Positions 27,008-35,598 of a DNA stretch of 64,000 nucleotides are shown in pieces. The stretch is from positions 167,970-231,969 of the forward strand of contig NZ_VUMM01000002.1 of assembly GCF_009696175.1 (NCBI RefSeq), given 5' to 3'. How positions within the stretch are numbered: the stretch's first letter is position 1; every line of letters begins with the position of its first letter. The DNA is from Floccifex porci (GTDB lineage: Bacteria > Bacillota_I > Bacilli_A > Erysipelotrichales > Erysipelotrichaceae). A model generated the notes under the pieces. That model was given only the letters and a program-made list of their open reading frames with translations, did no database searches and had not been told where the DNA came from. The translations under genes were made by a program, and so were the position numbers.

Positions 27008-27829
27008 ATGAAAAAGAAATCAGGGTGGACTACAGGGTTACTGTTTTTGATTCTTCTTGTAGGGTTGTCCTTACTATTGTATCCATCGTTTAGTGATTAC
27101 TATAACTCGTTTCATCAGACACAGGCAATTGCTTCGTATTCTTCACAGGTTCAAAAGTTAGATGAGAGTAAAACACTGGAATTAAAAGAATCCGCTGTTT
27201 TATACAATGAATCTTTGGTTCATAAAACCAATCGTTTTCATTTAAGTGAGGAAGAAGAAAAAGAATATGAATCTTTATTGGATGTAACGGGTACGGGAAT
27301 TATGGGATATATTGAAATTTCTAAAATCCGTTGTACTTTACCAATCTATCATGGAACAGAAGATGCCGTTCTTCAGATTGCGATTGGACATATTCCGGGT
27401 TCTTCTTTACCGGTGGGTGGAGAAAGTACGCATTGTGTATTGTCTGGGCATAGAGGATTGCCCAGTGCCAAATTGTTTTCTAAACTGGATCAGTTGGAAG
27501 AAGGGGATACTTTTGTTTTACGTGTACTGGATGAAGTATTAACGTACGAGGTGGATCAGATTTTAATTGTAGAACCACAGGAAGTGAATTCTCTTCAGAT
27601 TGAAGAGGGAAAAGATCTATGTACATTGGTAACATGTACTCCTTATGGAGTAAATACACATCGATTACTGGTTCGAGGACATCGAATTGAGAATTTGAAG
27701 GATTCTTTATATGCACGTATTACAGCGGATGCGACACAGGTGGATCCAATGATCGTAGCTCCGATTTTATCGATTCCATTATTTTTAATTTTAATTCTTA
27801 TTTTATTGATTCCTGGAAAGAGAGATTGA
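27008..27829 (+). CDS. Class C (pilus-polymerising) sortase
   Basis: This membrane transpeptidase cleaves LPXTG and links pilins through the pilin-motif lysine. The 273-residue protein has an N-terminal span (TTGLLFLILLVGLSLLLYP), the catalytic His in CVLSGHRGLPSAKLF, the catalytic Cys in TLVTCTPYGVNTHRLLVRGHR with its Arg, and a C-terminal second membrane span (IVAPILSIPLFLILILILLIPG), all typical of class C. AAGGAGAAGG precedes ATG 27008. It ends within a few bases of the next gene. Confidence 0.94.
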   Translation: MKKKSGWTTGLLFLILLVGLSLLLYPSFSDYYNSFHQTQAIASYSSQVQKLDESKTLELKESAVLYNESLVHKTNRFHLSEEEEKEYESLLDVTGTGIMGYIEISKIRCTLPIYHGTEDAVLQIAIGHIPGSSLPVGGESTHCVLSGHRGLPSAKLFSKLDQLEEGDTFVLRVLDEVLTYEVDQILIVEPQEVNSLQIEEGKDLCTLVTCTPYGVNTHRLLVRGHRIENLKDSLYARITADATQVDPMIVAPILSIPLFLILILILLIPGKRD

Positions 27830-27831
27830 GT

Positions 27832-28737
27832 ATGAAGAAACTTTTAAAAATTATGATCAGTATATTTCTTTGCTGCTTATGCATTCCTTTATCTATACAG
27901 GCAGCTGGAAAAATAAATAAAGAACAGGATGTTTCTTTAACTTTATCTTGTTCGCATGAAAATGTACCTTTTTATTTATATTATGTTGCTTCCATTAATG
28001 AATATGGAGAATTAAGTGTAAATTCACCTTTTTCTGATTTTAATGTCAATATTACTGGGAAAAATGATGAAGCATGGAATGATTTAGCTTTGACTTTAGC
28101 TGGTTATGTGGATCAAAATGAAATGGTTCCTTCTGCTTCTAAAAAAACAGATGAAAAGGGAGATGTATATTTTCCTTCTTTAGACCAGGGTTTATATTTG
28201 ATTCTTTCTGAAAAAACTTCTTCAAATGGAATGATTTATCAGTCCAGTCCCAGTCTGATTTTACTTCCTTCTTTAGATGAAATAAACAATGAATGGATTT
28301 ATGATGTGAGTGCGAATGTTAAGGGAGAAGAAATCGAAGATACTAGGACGTCTATTAAAGTTCAAAAAGTATGGAAGGATTCTGGATATGAAAATAAACG
28401 TCCTTCTTCTATAATGGTACAGTTGTATAAAGATGGTCAGATTTATGATTCAATTACTTTAAGTGAAGAAAATAACTGGCAGCATATATGGGAAAACTGT
28501 TCGACAAAATCTAATTATACTTTGGTGGAACAGAAATTAGATTCTTATACTGTTCAGGTGTCCAAAGAAGGAATTACGTATTTAATTACCAATACGTATA
28601 AAACAGTAACTCCATCTATACCCAATAAGAATATTCCTTTTACAGGACAGTTATGGTGGCCAGTACTGATTTTAATTACGCTTGGTTTATTCTTTATTTT
28701 AATTGGATTGATACGGAGAAGACAAAATGAAAGGTAA
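27832..28737 (+). CDS. Minor pilin with Cna_B domain and IPFTG sorting motif
   Basis: The 301-residue protein has a signal peptide (ISIFLCCLCIPLSIQAAG). It carries an N-terminal pilin-like domain and, at about 185-265, a Cna_B fold (KVQKVWKDSGYENKRPSSIMVQLYKDG ... NYTLVEQKL). The C-terminus reads NIPFTGQLWWPVLILITLGLFFILIGLIRRRQ: a sorting signal with IPFTG instead of LPXTG, then span and basic tail. The next gene encodes a different sortase, which may prefer this motif. Probably the base or anchor subunit. ATG 27832 is chosen over the TTG at 27826, which overlaps the sortase stop. Confidence 0.85.
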   Translation: MKKLLKIMISIFLCCLCIPLSIQAAGKINKEQDVSLTLSCSHENVPFYLYYVASINEYGELSVNSPFSDFNVNITGKNDEAWNDLALTLAGYVDQNEMVPSASKKTDEKGDVYFPSLDQGLYLILSEKTSSNGMIYQSSPSLILLPSLDEINNEWIYDVSANVKGEEIEDTRTSIKVQKVWKDSGYENKRPSSIMVQLYKDGQIYDSITLSEENNWQHIWENCSTKSNYTLVEQKLDSYTVQVSKEGITYLITNTYKTVTPSIPNKNIPFTGQLWWPVLILITLGLFFILIGLIRRRQNER

Positions 28738-29314
28738 AATATGGATCCGTATGGGGTTATTATGTATCGTAATAGCCCTTCTTTTAAGTATTTATAATAT
28801 ATATCAGACATGGAATGCACATATTCAATCGAATCTGGCTGTAAATGAAATCATTCCTTCTTTAGAATATGAACCATTGGTACATGGAGAAATTGAAGAT
28901 TATATTTTAAATCCTGATATGGATCTGCCTAAAAAAGAAATAGATGGAAAAGAATATGTAGGAATACTTCAGATTCCTGTTTTAAATCTGGAATTACCAG
29001 TATTATCACAATGTACTGATTCCAATTTAAACATTGCTCCTTGTCGGTATACTGGAACGTGTTATAAAAGTAATTTTATAATAGGAGCTCATAATAGTTA
29101 TTATCATTTTGGAAATTTAAAACAGTTAAAAGAAGGAGATAACATTGTTTTTATTGATATGAAAGATAGAGTCTTTGAATATCAGGTAGTCGGTATTGAA
29201 ATATTAATGCCCAATCAGGGGATTGAACTGGAAAATGAAGATTGGGACCTTTCTTTGTTTACTTGTACATGGGCAGGTTATTCCAGAGTGGTAGTACGTT
29301 GTGTAAAAGTCTGA
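28727..29314 (+). CDS. Second sortase (housekeeping- or base-type) of the pilus operon
   Basis: The 195-residue protein overlaps the minor pilin gene by 11 bases. An N-terminal span (MGLLCIVIALLLSIYNIY) is followed by the sortase barrel with catalytic His in NFIIGAHNSYY and catalytic Cys/Arg in LSLFTCTWAGYSRVVVRC. It lacks a C-terminal membrane span, so it is not class C; the sequence FTCTW in place of TLVTC is unusual. It probably anchors the assembled pilus, or specifically the IPFTG subunit, to the wall. Class (B- or D-like) not settled by eye. Confidence 0.88.
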   Translation: MKGKIWIRMGLLCIVIALLLSIYNIYQTWNAHIQSNLAVNEIIPSLEYEPLVHGEIEDYILNPDMDLPKKEIDGKEYVGILQIPVLNLELPVLSQCTDSNLNIAPCRYTGTCYKSNFIIGAHNSYYHFGNLKQLKEGDNIVFIDMKDRVFEYQVVGIEILMPNQGIELENEDWDLSLFTCTWAGYSRVVVRCVKV

Positions 29315-29332
29315 AAAGACTTTTTTATTTTT
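29305..29332 (+). terminator. Terminator of the pilus operon
   Basis: AAGTCT (29307-29312), GAAA loop, AGACTT (29317-29322), then TTTTATTTTT. The hairpin overlaps the sortase stop codon. Confidence 0.75.
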
Positions 29333-29369
29333 ATGTAATAAAATAAGTATAAAGAAAGGAGATGGTTAT

Positions 29370-31505
29370 ATGTCTCAATATGAATCTTTATTTACACCTT
29401 TTTCAATTGGAAATTGTGAAATTAAAAATCGTTTTGTTTTAGAGCCTATGGAAGGAACCAATATCATAGATTGGCTGCAGGAGACAAAATTTAGAGGAAA
29501 TGAAGTTCATGATTATTATATTGAAAGAGCAAAAAATAATATAGGATTGATTATTCCAGGTATGATTCCATTACGAAGCTTATTACAGGCTAAATGGCTT
29601 CCAGATCATCCAGAAGTATTTAAAGATGTGAAACCTTTAATGGATGAAATACATTCTTATGGCGCAAAAGTATTTTTTCAGATCGGAGCTGGATGGGGAA
29701 GAGCTTTAACGGCCAATGATATGTTTCAGAAAATTAATGGGAATAGAATTGTAAAAGAAATCTGTAAACCCATATTAAATATGGATAAATTATTGATTTC
29801 GGCAAGTGAAAATTCCAATCGATGGATTGATACTTTAAAACATCGTGAATTAACTAAAGAAGAAATTCAGGAATTTGTACAGGGGTATGCGATTGTTGCC
29901 AAATATTGTAAAGATGCAGGAGTGGATGGTGTAGAAGTTCATGCGGTACATGAAGGGTATCTGATGGATGAATTCACAACACGTTATACCAATCATCGTC
30001 TGGATGAATATGGTGGTTCTTTTGAAAATCGCTATCGGTTCGCAAAAGAAGTAGTGGAAGCTATTAAAGAAAAATGTGGAAAAGATTATCCTGTTTCAAT
30101 TCGTTTTTCTGTCTGTTCCAAAACTAAAGGATTCCAGAAAGGAGCGGTTCCTCAAGATCATTCTTATATAGAAGTGGGACGAGATTTAGAAGAGGGAATC
30201 AAAGCGGCTCAATATTTAGAACAGGCAGGATACGATATGCTGAATGCGGATAATGGAACGTATGATGCATGGTACTGGTCTCATCCTCCGGTTTATATGC
30301 CATTAAACTGTAATTTAAATGAAGCAATGGAAATTAAACCTTATGTTAATATTCCTGTAGTCTGTGCAGGAAGAATGCAGCCAGATGCAGCAGATTTTGC
30401 GATATCGGAAGGAAAACTGGATGGTATTGGAATTGGAAGACAATTTTTAACCGATCCGGAAACGGTCACAAAAATTTTAGAAAACCGAGAAGAAGACATT
30501 CTTCCTTGTATTTCCTGTCATAATGTTTGTTTACCTGTGGCTTTGAATCCAAAAAAAGGAGTGGCTTTAGATGGGGAATCGGCATCTACCCAAGGTCATT
30601 GTGCTTTAAATCCAGTGACATTTGCGGAAAAGAAATACCAGTTAAAGAAAACAGAACAACCAGAAGATATTGCTATTGTAGGTGGGGGAATTGGTGGTAT
30701 GTGTGCGGCCATTCTTTTAAAGAAGCGAGGACACAATCCAGTAATTTATGAAAAAAACAGTCAATTGGGTGGTGTATTCATTGCAGCCAGTGCACCTTCT
30801 TTTAAAGAAAAAGATAAACAGTTGTTAAAGTGGTACATCAGACAAATCAAAGAGCTAAATATTGAAGTTCATCTGGAAACAGAAATAGAACAGATCACAA
30901 ATTTAAAAGAAGAAAAAGTCATTATCTGTACAGGTGCTAAACCAAGAAATCTTCATATTGAAAATTCAATAGAAGCCATTGATTATTTAAAAGGAACAGA
31001 AGTTGGAAATCATGTTTTAGTGATTGGTGGAGGATTAACGGGATGTGAAATCGCATACGACTTAGCTTTAAAAGGAAAGAAACCTGTTATTCTTGAACTT
31101 CAGGATGATATATTAAAAGTTAAAAATTTATGTATGGCGAATTCTACCTGTTTAAAAGACTTATTAGACTATTATCATGTTCCAGTTTATGTTCAATCTT
31201 CTTTTGTATCCTGGGATGGAAAACGAGCAACAATTTCTACACCAGATTCTGATAAAATTATTTTATGTGATTCCATTATTACGTCTTGTGGATATATTTC
31301 AGATCCATTAAATATCACAAAAGATCAGAAGCGAAAATACGATCGATACACAAAACGTATGAAAAACAGATTCAAAAATAAATTACCAGAACCTGCATAT
31401 ATCTCAATGGAAAATAAAAAGGTATATTTATTAGGAGACTGTAATCAGGTAGGAAATCTAAAAACTGTTATCTGGTCAGCGTATGATTTAGCTTATAAAC
31501 TGTAA
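29370..31505 (+). CDS. Old-yellow-enzyme-type Fe-S flavoenzyme (NADH:flavin oxidoreductase / enoate reductase family)
   Basis: The 711-residue protein has three parts: an FMN-binding TIM barrel (residues 1-370; GVDGVEVHAVHEGYLMDEFTTRYTNHRLDEYGGSFENRYRF is the signature), a [4Fe-4S] loop beginning CISCHNVC, and an FAD/NAD(P) domain (IAIVGGGIGGMCAAILL at about 435; VLVIGGGLTGCEIAYDLALKG at about 550). It belongs with 2,4-dienoyl-CoA reductase, 2-enoate reductase and BaiCD-like enzymes, which reduce activated C=C bonds. The fourth cluster Cys appears to lie 23 residues after the third, farther than usual. It stands alone, with AAAGGAG before the ATG and a terminator after it. Substrate unknown. 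Confidence 0.88.
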   Translation: MSQYESLFTPFSIGNCEIKNRFVLEPMEGTNIIDWLQETKFRGNEVHDYYIERAKNNIGLIIPGMIPLRSLLQAKWLPDHPEVFKDVKPLMDEIHSYGAKVFFQIGAGWGRALTANDMFQKINGNRIVKEICKPILNMDKLLISASENSNRWIDTLKHRELTKEEIQEFVQGYAIVAKYCKDAGVDGVEVHAVHEGYLMDEFTTRYTNHRLDEYGGSFENRYRFAKEVVEAIKEKCGKDYPVSIRFSVCSKTKGFQKGAVPQDHSYIEVGRDLEEGIKAAQYLEQAGYDMLNADNGTYDAWYWSHPPVYMPLNCNLNEAMEIKPYVNIPVVCAGRMQPDAADFAISEGKLDGIGIGRQFLTDPETVTKILENREEDILPCISCHNVCLPVALNPKKGVALDGESASTQGHCALNPVTFAEKKYQLKKTEQPEDIAIVGGGIGGMCAAILLKKRGHNPVIYEKNSQLGGVFIAASAPSFKEKDKQLLKWYIRQIKELNIEVHLETEIEQITNLKEEKVIICTGAKPRNLHIENSIEAIDYLKGTEVGNHVLVIGGGLTGCEIAYDLALKGKKPVILELQDDILKVKNLCMANSTCLKDLLDYYHVPVYVQSSFVSWDGKRATISTPDSDKIILCDSIITSCGYISDPLNITKDQKRKYDRYTKRMKNRFKNKLPEPAYISMENKKVYLLGDCNQVGNLKTVIWSAYDLAYKL

Positions 31506-31526
31506 AAAGGCACATTGTGCCTTTTT
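31504..31526 (+). terminator. Terminator after the flavoenzyme gene
   Basis: AAAAGGCAC, ATT loop, GTGCCTTTTT: a perfect stem with a T run. Confidence 0.85.
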
Positions 31527-31595
31527 ATATGGAAGAATAAAAAGACTGTGTTCTCAAATCTAAATCATCGTATAAAACAGGAAAAAAACCTCGAA

Positions 31596-32007
31596 TTATG
31601 TATTGAAATGCCTGTGTTTGTTTATAGTATATCGATTCGCTCGATTTGAGTTTGTGATTAAATCAACATAAAAAGGAAGGTTATCCATTTTTAAAATTTC
31701 ATTCAAAGATAAATTATTCATATCTAAAATACAAACTCTTCCAGATAAAGATTCTTTGGCATCATTAACCAGTTTATTTTGACAAGATACAGAAAGAATA
31801 TACATTCCATTACTTTCTTTATTTCCTCTTTCCAGTCTTGACCGATTCACAATGGCCTCAATTTCAGGAAACAATTCAGGCACTCTTTGTGCTTCGTCAA
31901 TAATAAGGGGATAAGAATGAATTTCCAGAAAACTTTTTGGATCATTTTTCGCAAGAGCCAGATCCAGAGAATCGTCCAGTGTTACATAGGAAAACGTTTT
32001 ATTCCTT
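31596..32007 (-). pseudogene. AAA/DUF4143-type ATPase fragment
   Basis: Read on the minus strand, the frame gives TFSYVTLDDSLDLALAKNDP, then YPLIIDEAQRVPELFPEIEAIVNRSR: the Walker B strand (LIIDEAQ) and following helix of the family. It continues to LSGRVCILDMNNLSLNE and stops at residue equivalents of about 180. The Walker A region upstream is missing or scrambled (a stop precedes NKTFS), and the C-terminal DUF4143 domain is absent. So only a central-to-early block of about 135 codons survives. It is a different copy from those at 17.7 kb and 52 kb. Confidence 0.8.
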
Positions 32008-32160
32008 CAATGATTACTTATGATTCTGGGAATCATATTATCACCAACTTTCGTATTTTTTGCAGTAAGACTGCAGATTTTACGATAATTTTATAACGAT
32101 ACGAAATTATTTTTTTAACTTTTAATATTTATTTTATAATGATATTGAAGGAGGCAATTT

Positions 32161-32361
32161 ATGAAAAAGTCAGATATTTTGATCATTTTATTTGGTTTCC
32201 TTATTGTAATTGCTTGTTTTATTGGATATTTGTATTTTCATTTAAATGAAACAGTATTTTATATAATATGTGGTATTACATTTGCGACTGTTGTTCTTTA
32301 TTTTTATATACGAAATTATAAAGACAGCAGCTATGGTGCTAAATTTCATGATCGATATTAA
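32161..32361 (+). CDS. Small two-span membrane protein (66 aa)
   Basis: A good AAGGAGG precedes the ATG. The protein has two hydrophobic helices (ILIILFGFLIVIACFIGYLYF and FYIICGITFATVVLYFYI) with a short loop, and a polar Tyr/Asp-rich tail KDSSYGAKFHDRY. A strong terminator follows. I do not recognise the family; function unknown. The good translation signals and terminator support it as real. Confidence 0.7.
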   Translation: MKKSDILIILFGFLIVIACFIGYLYFHLNETVFYIICGITFATVVLYFYIRNYKDSSYGAKFHDRY

Positions 32362-32363
32362 AA

Positions 32364-32390
32364 TGGCGTGATTTTTTAATCACGCCAATT
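32364..32390. terminator. Bidirectional terminator between convergent small genes
   Basis: TGGCGTGATT (32364-32373) and AATCACGCCA (32379-32388) form a 10-bp stem, with A-rich flank on the left and T-containing loop. It can serve the plus-strand 66-aa gene and the minus-strand yggS transcript. Confidence 0.8.
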
Positions 32391-32396
32391 AATAGA

Positions 32397-32522
32397 TTAT
32401 TTTAATAAATATTTTTCAAATGCTTTCTGATTATCAAAATGAACTTCTTTAAAAATCGCAAATAATATACCAATGATCGCAAAAGGTACAGCTAAAACGA
32501 TACAGGATAAAAAGCCCATCAT
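32397..32522 (-). CDS. Tiny membrane protein (41 aa) coupled to yggS
   Basis: The ATG at 32522 overlaps the yggS stop codon (ATGA), a sign of translational coupling. The 41 residues start MMGFLSCIVLAVPFAIIGILFAIF, one hydrophobic helix, followed by an amphipathic, charged tail (KEVHFDNQKAFEKYLLK). The stop sits just before the bidirectional terminator, so the reading frame fills the transcript end exactly. No homologous family is recognised; the coupling suggests a function connected to the YggS neighbourhood or cell envelope. Confidence 0.6.
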   Translation of the reverse strand: MMGFLSCIVLAVPFAIIGILFAIFKEVHFDNQKAFEKYLLK

Positions 32523-33157
32523 ATCTGATAATTTCTTTTCCCGAAAATAGAACTTCCAATACGAATGGTATTGGAACCATGTTTTAATGCCAGCAAATAA
32601 TCATCGCTCATTCCCATAGAAAGATAGTGCATATCTGGATACATCTTTTTTACCAGTTTGAATAATTCGTTCATCTGATCAAATTCATTTATGACAATGC
32701 TTTCTTCTTCTGTATTGGAAGCCACACACATCAATCCAGTAATTTTAATATGAGGAAAAGCTTCACATTCTTTTAAGAATAGAATGGCATCTTCAATAGG
32801 AAGTCCAGTTTTGTTTTCGTCGTTGGATATTTTGATCTGTACATAACATTCCTGTATGACGTTATGTTTACTGGCCTGTTTTTCAATTTCTTTGGCAAGT
32901 TTTACAGAATCCAGACTTTCAATCACATCCACTTTTCCAACAATATATTTTACTTTATTGGTCTGCAGATGACCGATAATATGCCATTTATATTTTGGAT
33001 CGTATTTCTCTACAAATTCCTGTACTTTGTTCTCCCCAAAAGTAGTCAGACCCAGTTTTGCCACTTCATCAATTTCTTCTTTGGTACGAGTCTTTGAAAC
33101 CGCAACTACCTGAACATTTTCCAGTTTTTTTAATGTTTCAATCATTTCTATATTCAT
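32519..33157 (-). CDS. yggS: YggS-family pyridoxal-phosphate homeostasis protein
   Basis: A single-domain alanine-racemase-like TIM barrel that binds PLP and helps keep B6 and amino-acid pools balanced. The sequence LENVQVVAVSKTRTKEEI carries the PLP lysine region; FGENKVQEFVEKY, WHIIGHLQTNKVKYI and the end LSMGMSDDYLLALKHGSNTIRIGSSIFG are family signatures. AAAGGTGATAAAT sets the start at 33157 (212 residues); the longer frame to 33193 lies upstream of this site. The divergent tmk gene starts 79 bases away, so both promoters share this gap. Confidence 0.93.
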   Translation of the reverse strand: MNIEMIETLKKLENVQVVAVSKTRTKEEIDEVAKLGLTTFGENKVQEFVEKYDPKYKWHIIGHLQTNKVKYIVGKVDVIESLDSVKLAKEIEKQASKHNVIQECYVQIKISNDENKTGLPIEDAILFLKECEAFPHIKITGLMCVASNTEEESIVINEFDQMNELFKLVKKMYPDMHYLSMGMSDDYLLALKHGSNTIRIGSSIFGKRNYQI

Positions 33158-33236
33158 ATTTATCACCTTTTGGTATTGTAGCACAAAAATCATTATAATA
33201 TTGAATTTTTCTGTTATAATCTTTTTGGTGATAAAA

Positions 33237-33869
33237 ATGAAACAGGGAGTTTTTATAACATTTGAAGGAAACGATGGAGCGGGAAAAACGACCGTTTGTC
33301 TTAAAATAAAAGAAGAGCTGGAAAAAAGAGGATATCCGGTTCTTTATACGCGTGAACCTGGGGGCAGTAAAATTGCCGAACAGATCCGAGATATTTTACT
33401 GGATACAGAAAATAAAGGAATGGATTTTAAAACAGAAGCTTTATTGTATGCGGCCAGTCGAAGACAGCATCTGGTGGAAAAAGTGATTCCAGCTTTAAAA
33501 GAAAATAAAATTGTATTATGCGATCGATTTATCGATTCTTCTTTGGCTTATCAAGGATACGCAAGAGAAATTGGTATGGAGGAAGTGTTTTCCATCAATC
33601 GATTTGCGATTGAAGATTATATGCCAGAAAAAACCATTTTTTTATCGGTGAGTATGGAAACAGGTCAAAAGAGAATGAATCTAAGAGGAGATAAAAATCG
33701 TCTGGATCTTGAAAAAGAAAGTTTTCATAAAAAGGTAAGAGAAGGATATGATCAGTTGATTTCAGAATATAAAGATCGAATCTGTGTAATCGATGCGGAA
33801 TATGATATAGATACTGTCTTTTTGAATGCATTGGATGAAGTAATGAAAGTGATCTTAAAATATGAATAA
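33237..33869 (+). CDS. tmk: Thymidylate kinase
   Basis: It phosphorylates dTMP to dTDP. The 210-residue protein has the P-loop FEGNDGAGKTT, the DR motif LCDRFIDSSLAYQG, and a lid Arg-rich segment near KRMNLRGDKNRLD. The ATG at 33237 follows TTGGTGATAA; the upstream in-frame codons from 33201 contain the TATAAT (33215-33220) of its own promoter, so they are not translated. The next gene holB overlaps by eight bases. tmk-holB-yaaT-rsmI is a conserved Firmicutes order; the small genes yaaQ, yabA and yazA usual in Bacillus are missing. Confidence 0.96.
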   Translation: MKQGVFITFEGNDGAGKTTVCLKIKEELEKRGYPVLYTREPGGSKIAEQIRDILLDTENKGMDFKTEALLYAASRRQHLVEKVIPALKENKIVLCDRFIDSSLAYQGYAREIGMEEVFSINRFAIEDYMPEKTIFLSVSMETGQKRMNLRGDKNRLDLEKESFHKKVREGYDQLISEYKDRICVIDAEYDIDTVFLNALDEVMKVILKYE

Positions 33870-34788
33870 AGAACAATTTAAAAAGAATCAGCCCATTGTG
33901 TATCGGGTCTTATCCAATGCGTTAAAACACAATCGCCTGGCACATGCCTATTTATTTACGGGAGCTAAAGGAAAAATCAAACAGGATACAGCAATTTTAT
34001 TTGCGCAAAGTTTAATCTGTTCTCATGTAGATGAAGATGGCTTTGCCTGTCAGGAATGTGATAGCTGTTTAAGAATTCAAAAAGAAGAATCTTATGATTA
34101 TAAATACATTCATGGAAATATTGAACGTATTAAAAAGAAAGACATTGTGGATCTGCAGGATTTCTTTTCTACAACATCACAGGAAGTCGGAAATAAAAGA
34201 ATTTATATTTTAGATGGATTTGATCAGGCTACAAAAGATGCTTCAAACAGTCTGTTAAAATTTTTAGAAGAACCCTCAAAGGACATCTATGCGATATTGA
34301 TTGCCAATGATAAAAACAACATTTTACCAACCATTCAATCTCGTTGTCAGATTGTTACTTTTCGTCCAGATTCTGTATTGGAAGTAAAAGAACAGCTGAA
34401 ACAGATTGTGGATGAAGAATGTGCACAAATGCTGGCAATGAATGGATATTCTTATGCAGAAGTATTAGAATTAAAAGAAAAAGAAGAGTTTGATAAAGTA
34501 AGAGAATTTGCAGAAGCTTATAGTTCTCACTGGGATTCATTTGAAGAAATTGGTATCATGCAGATGGATCGAATGGTCCCAAAATCAAAATATATGGAAA
34601 AACAGTGGATCCGTTTATGGATTCAATGGATGTTATACTTAATCAGACAGAAAAATTTAGATGTATCCACCTATACAAAAATCCAAAAGATTCTGGTGGA
34701 ATCACTGGATGTTTTAAAAATACCAGTGGATACTGCCATGTTGATGGATCAGATCTATAATCGAATCAGGAAGGTTGTGAGTCAATGA
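33862..34788 (+). CDS. holB: DNA polymerase III delta' subunit
   Basis: This clamp-loader subunit lacks ATPase activity. The 308-residue protein has a degenerate P-loop (LFTGAKGKIKQDT), the zinc finger CSHVDEDGFACQECDSC, the conserved segment KDASNSLLKFLEEPSKDIYAILI, and the sensor Arg TIQSRCQIV. These are typical of delta' rather than DnaX, which is encoded separately at 4.1 kb. It overlaps tmk and the next gene yaaT (four bases), so it is co-translated. Confidence 0.93.
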   Translation: MNKEQFKKNQPIVYRVLSNALKHNRLAHAYLFTGAKGKIKQDTAILFAQSLICSHVDEDGFACQECDSCLRIQKEESYDYKYIHGNIERIKKKDIVDLQDFFSTTSQEVGNKRIYILDGFDQATKDASNSLLKFLEEPSKDIYAILIANDKNNILPTIQSRCQIVTFRPDSVLEVKEQLKQIVDEECAQMLAMNGYSYAEVLELKEKEEFDKVREFAEAYSSHWDSFEEIGIMQMDRMVPKSKYMEKQWIRLWIQWMLYLIRQKNLDVSTYTKIQKILVESLDVLKIPVDTAMLMDQIYNRIRKVVSQ

Positions 34789-35597
34789 GTCAGGAATTTA
34801 AATATATTATTTATGTACAGTTTGAAGAATCAAAGAAAGCTTATACATTTGGAGCCAGTACGACTTATAAAATAGGAGATTATGTCGTTGTAGAAACCGT
34901 TCGAGGTAAAGAACTGGGGAAAGTTTGTGCTCCTTATATTGATTTTGATGAAACAAAAGTAAAAGGAGAATGTAAACCTGTGGTTCGTCTGGCCACAAAA
35001 TACGATTTAATTCAGAAAGAAGAAAATGTAGAAAAAGCGAAAAAGGCAATGGAAATCTGTCAGAAATGTGTAGATAATTTATCATTAGATATGCATCTGA
35101 TCAGCAGTGAATATACATTGGATTGTACAAAAGTGATTTTTACATATGTATCGGATGATCGTGTGGATTTCAGACAATTGTTGAAAGATTTAGCGGGACA
35201 GCTTCATTGTCGAATTGAATTAAGACAGGTAGGACCAAGAAATAAAGCAAAAATGGTTGGTGGACTGGGAAATTGTGGAATGGAAACGTGCTGTTCAAGA
35301 TTTTTATGTGATTTTGATTCCATTTCTATTAATATGGCTAAAAATCAACTGCTGGCTTTAAACATTCAGAAATTAAGTGGCCAATGTGGGAAACTGATGT
35401 GCTGTTTACGTTATGAAAATGATTTATATACAGAAATGAGAAAAGATCTTCCTAAATTAAATTCATTTGTGACATTTGAAGGAAATAAATATCGAATTAC
35501 TTCTATGAATGTGTTACAGAAAACCGCAAAATTAGAAAATAAAGAAGATGTGAAATTTGTGACATTTAAAGAATTATGGCCAGATAAGGACTTTTAA
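34785..35597 (+). CDS. yaaT: PSP1-domain protein YaaT (RicT)
   Basis: The 270-residue protein begins with a beta-rich N-terminal part and continues with the PSP1 domain: DFRQLLKDLAGQLHCRIELRQVGPRNKAKMVGGLGNCGMETCCSRFL, then LSGQCGKLMCCLRYE, with the conserved Cys set. In Bacillus, YaaT with YlbF and YmcA forms a Fe-S-containing complex that binds RNase Y and shapes RNA processing; older work linked it to phosphorelay. Whether the partners exist here cannot be told. Start overlaps the holB stop. Confidence 0.93.
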   Translation: MSQEFKYIIYVQFEESKKAYTFGASTTYKIGDYVVVETVRGKELGKVCAPYIDFDETKVKGECKPVVRLATKYDLIQKEENVEKAKKAMEICQKCVDNLSLDMHLISSEYTLDCTKVIFTYVSDDRVDFRQLLKDLAGQLHCRIELRQVGPRNKAKMVGGLGNCGMETCCSRFLCDFDSISINMAKNQLLALNIQKLSGQCGKLMCCLRYENDLYTEMRKDLPKLNSFVTFEGNKYRITSMNVLQKTAKLENKEDVKFVTFKELWPDKDF

Positions 35598-35598
35598 T

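Noticed and set aside
29370..31505. Bile acid 7-dehydroxylation (bai) gene
   Set aside because: Only the OYE fold is shared; no other bai genes are nearby, so the substrate cannot be assigned.
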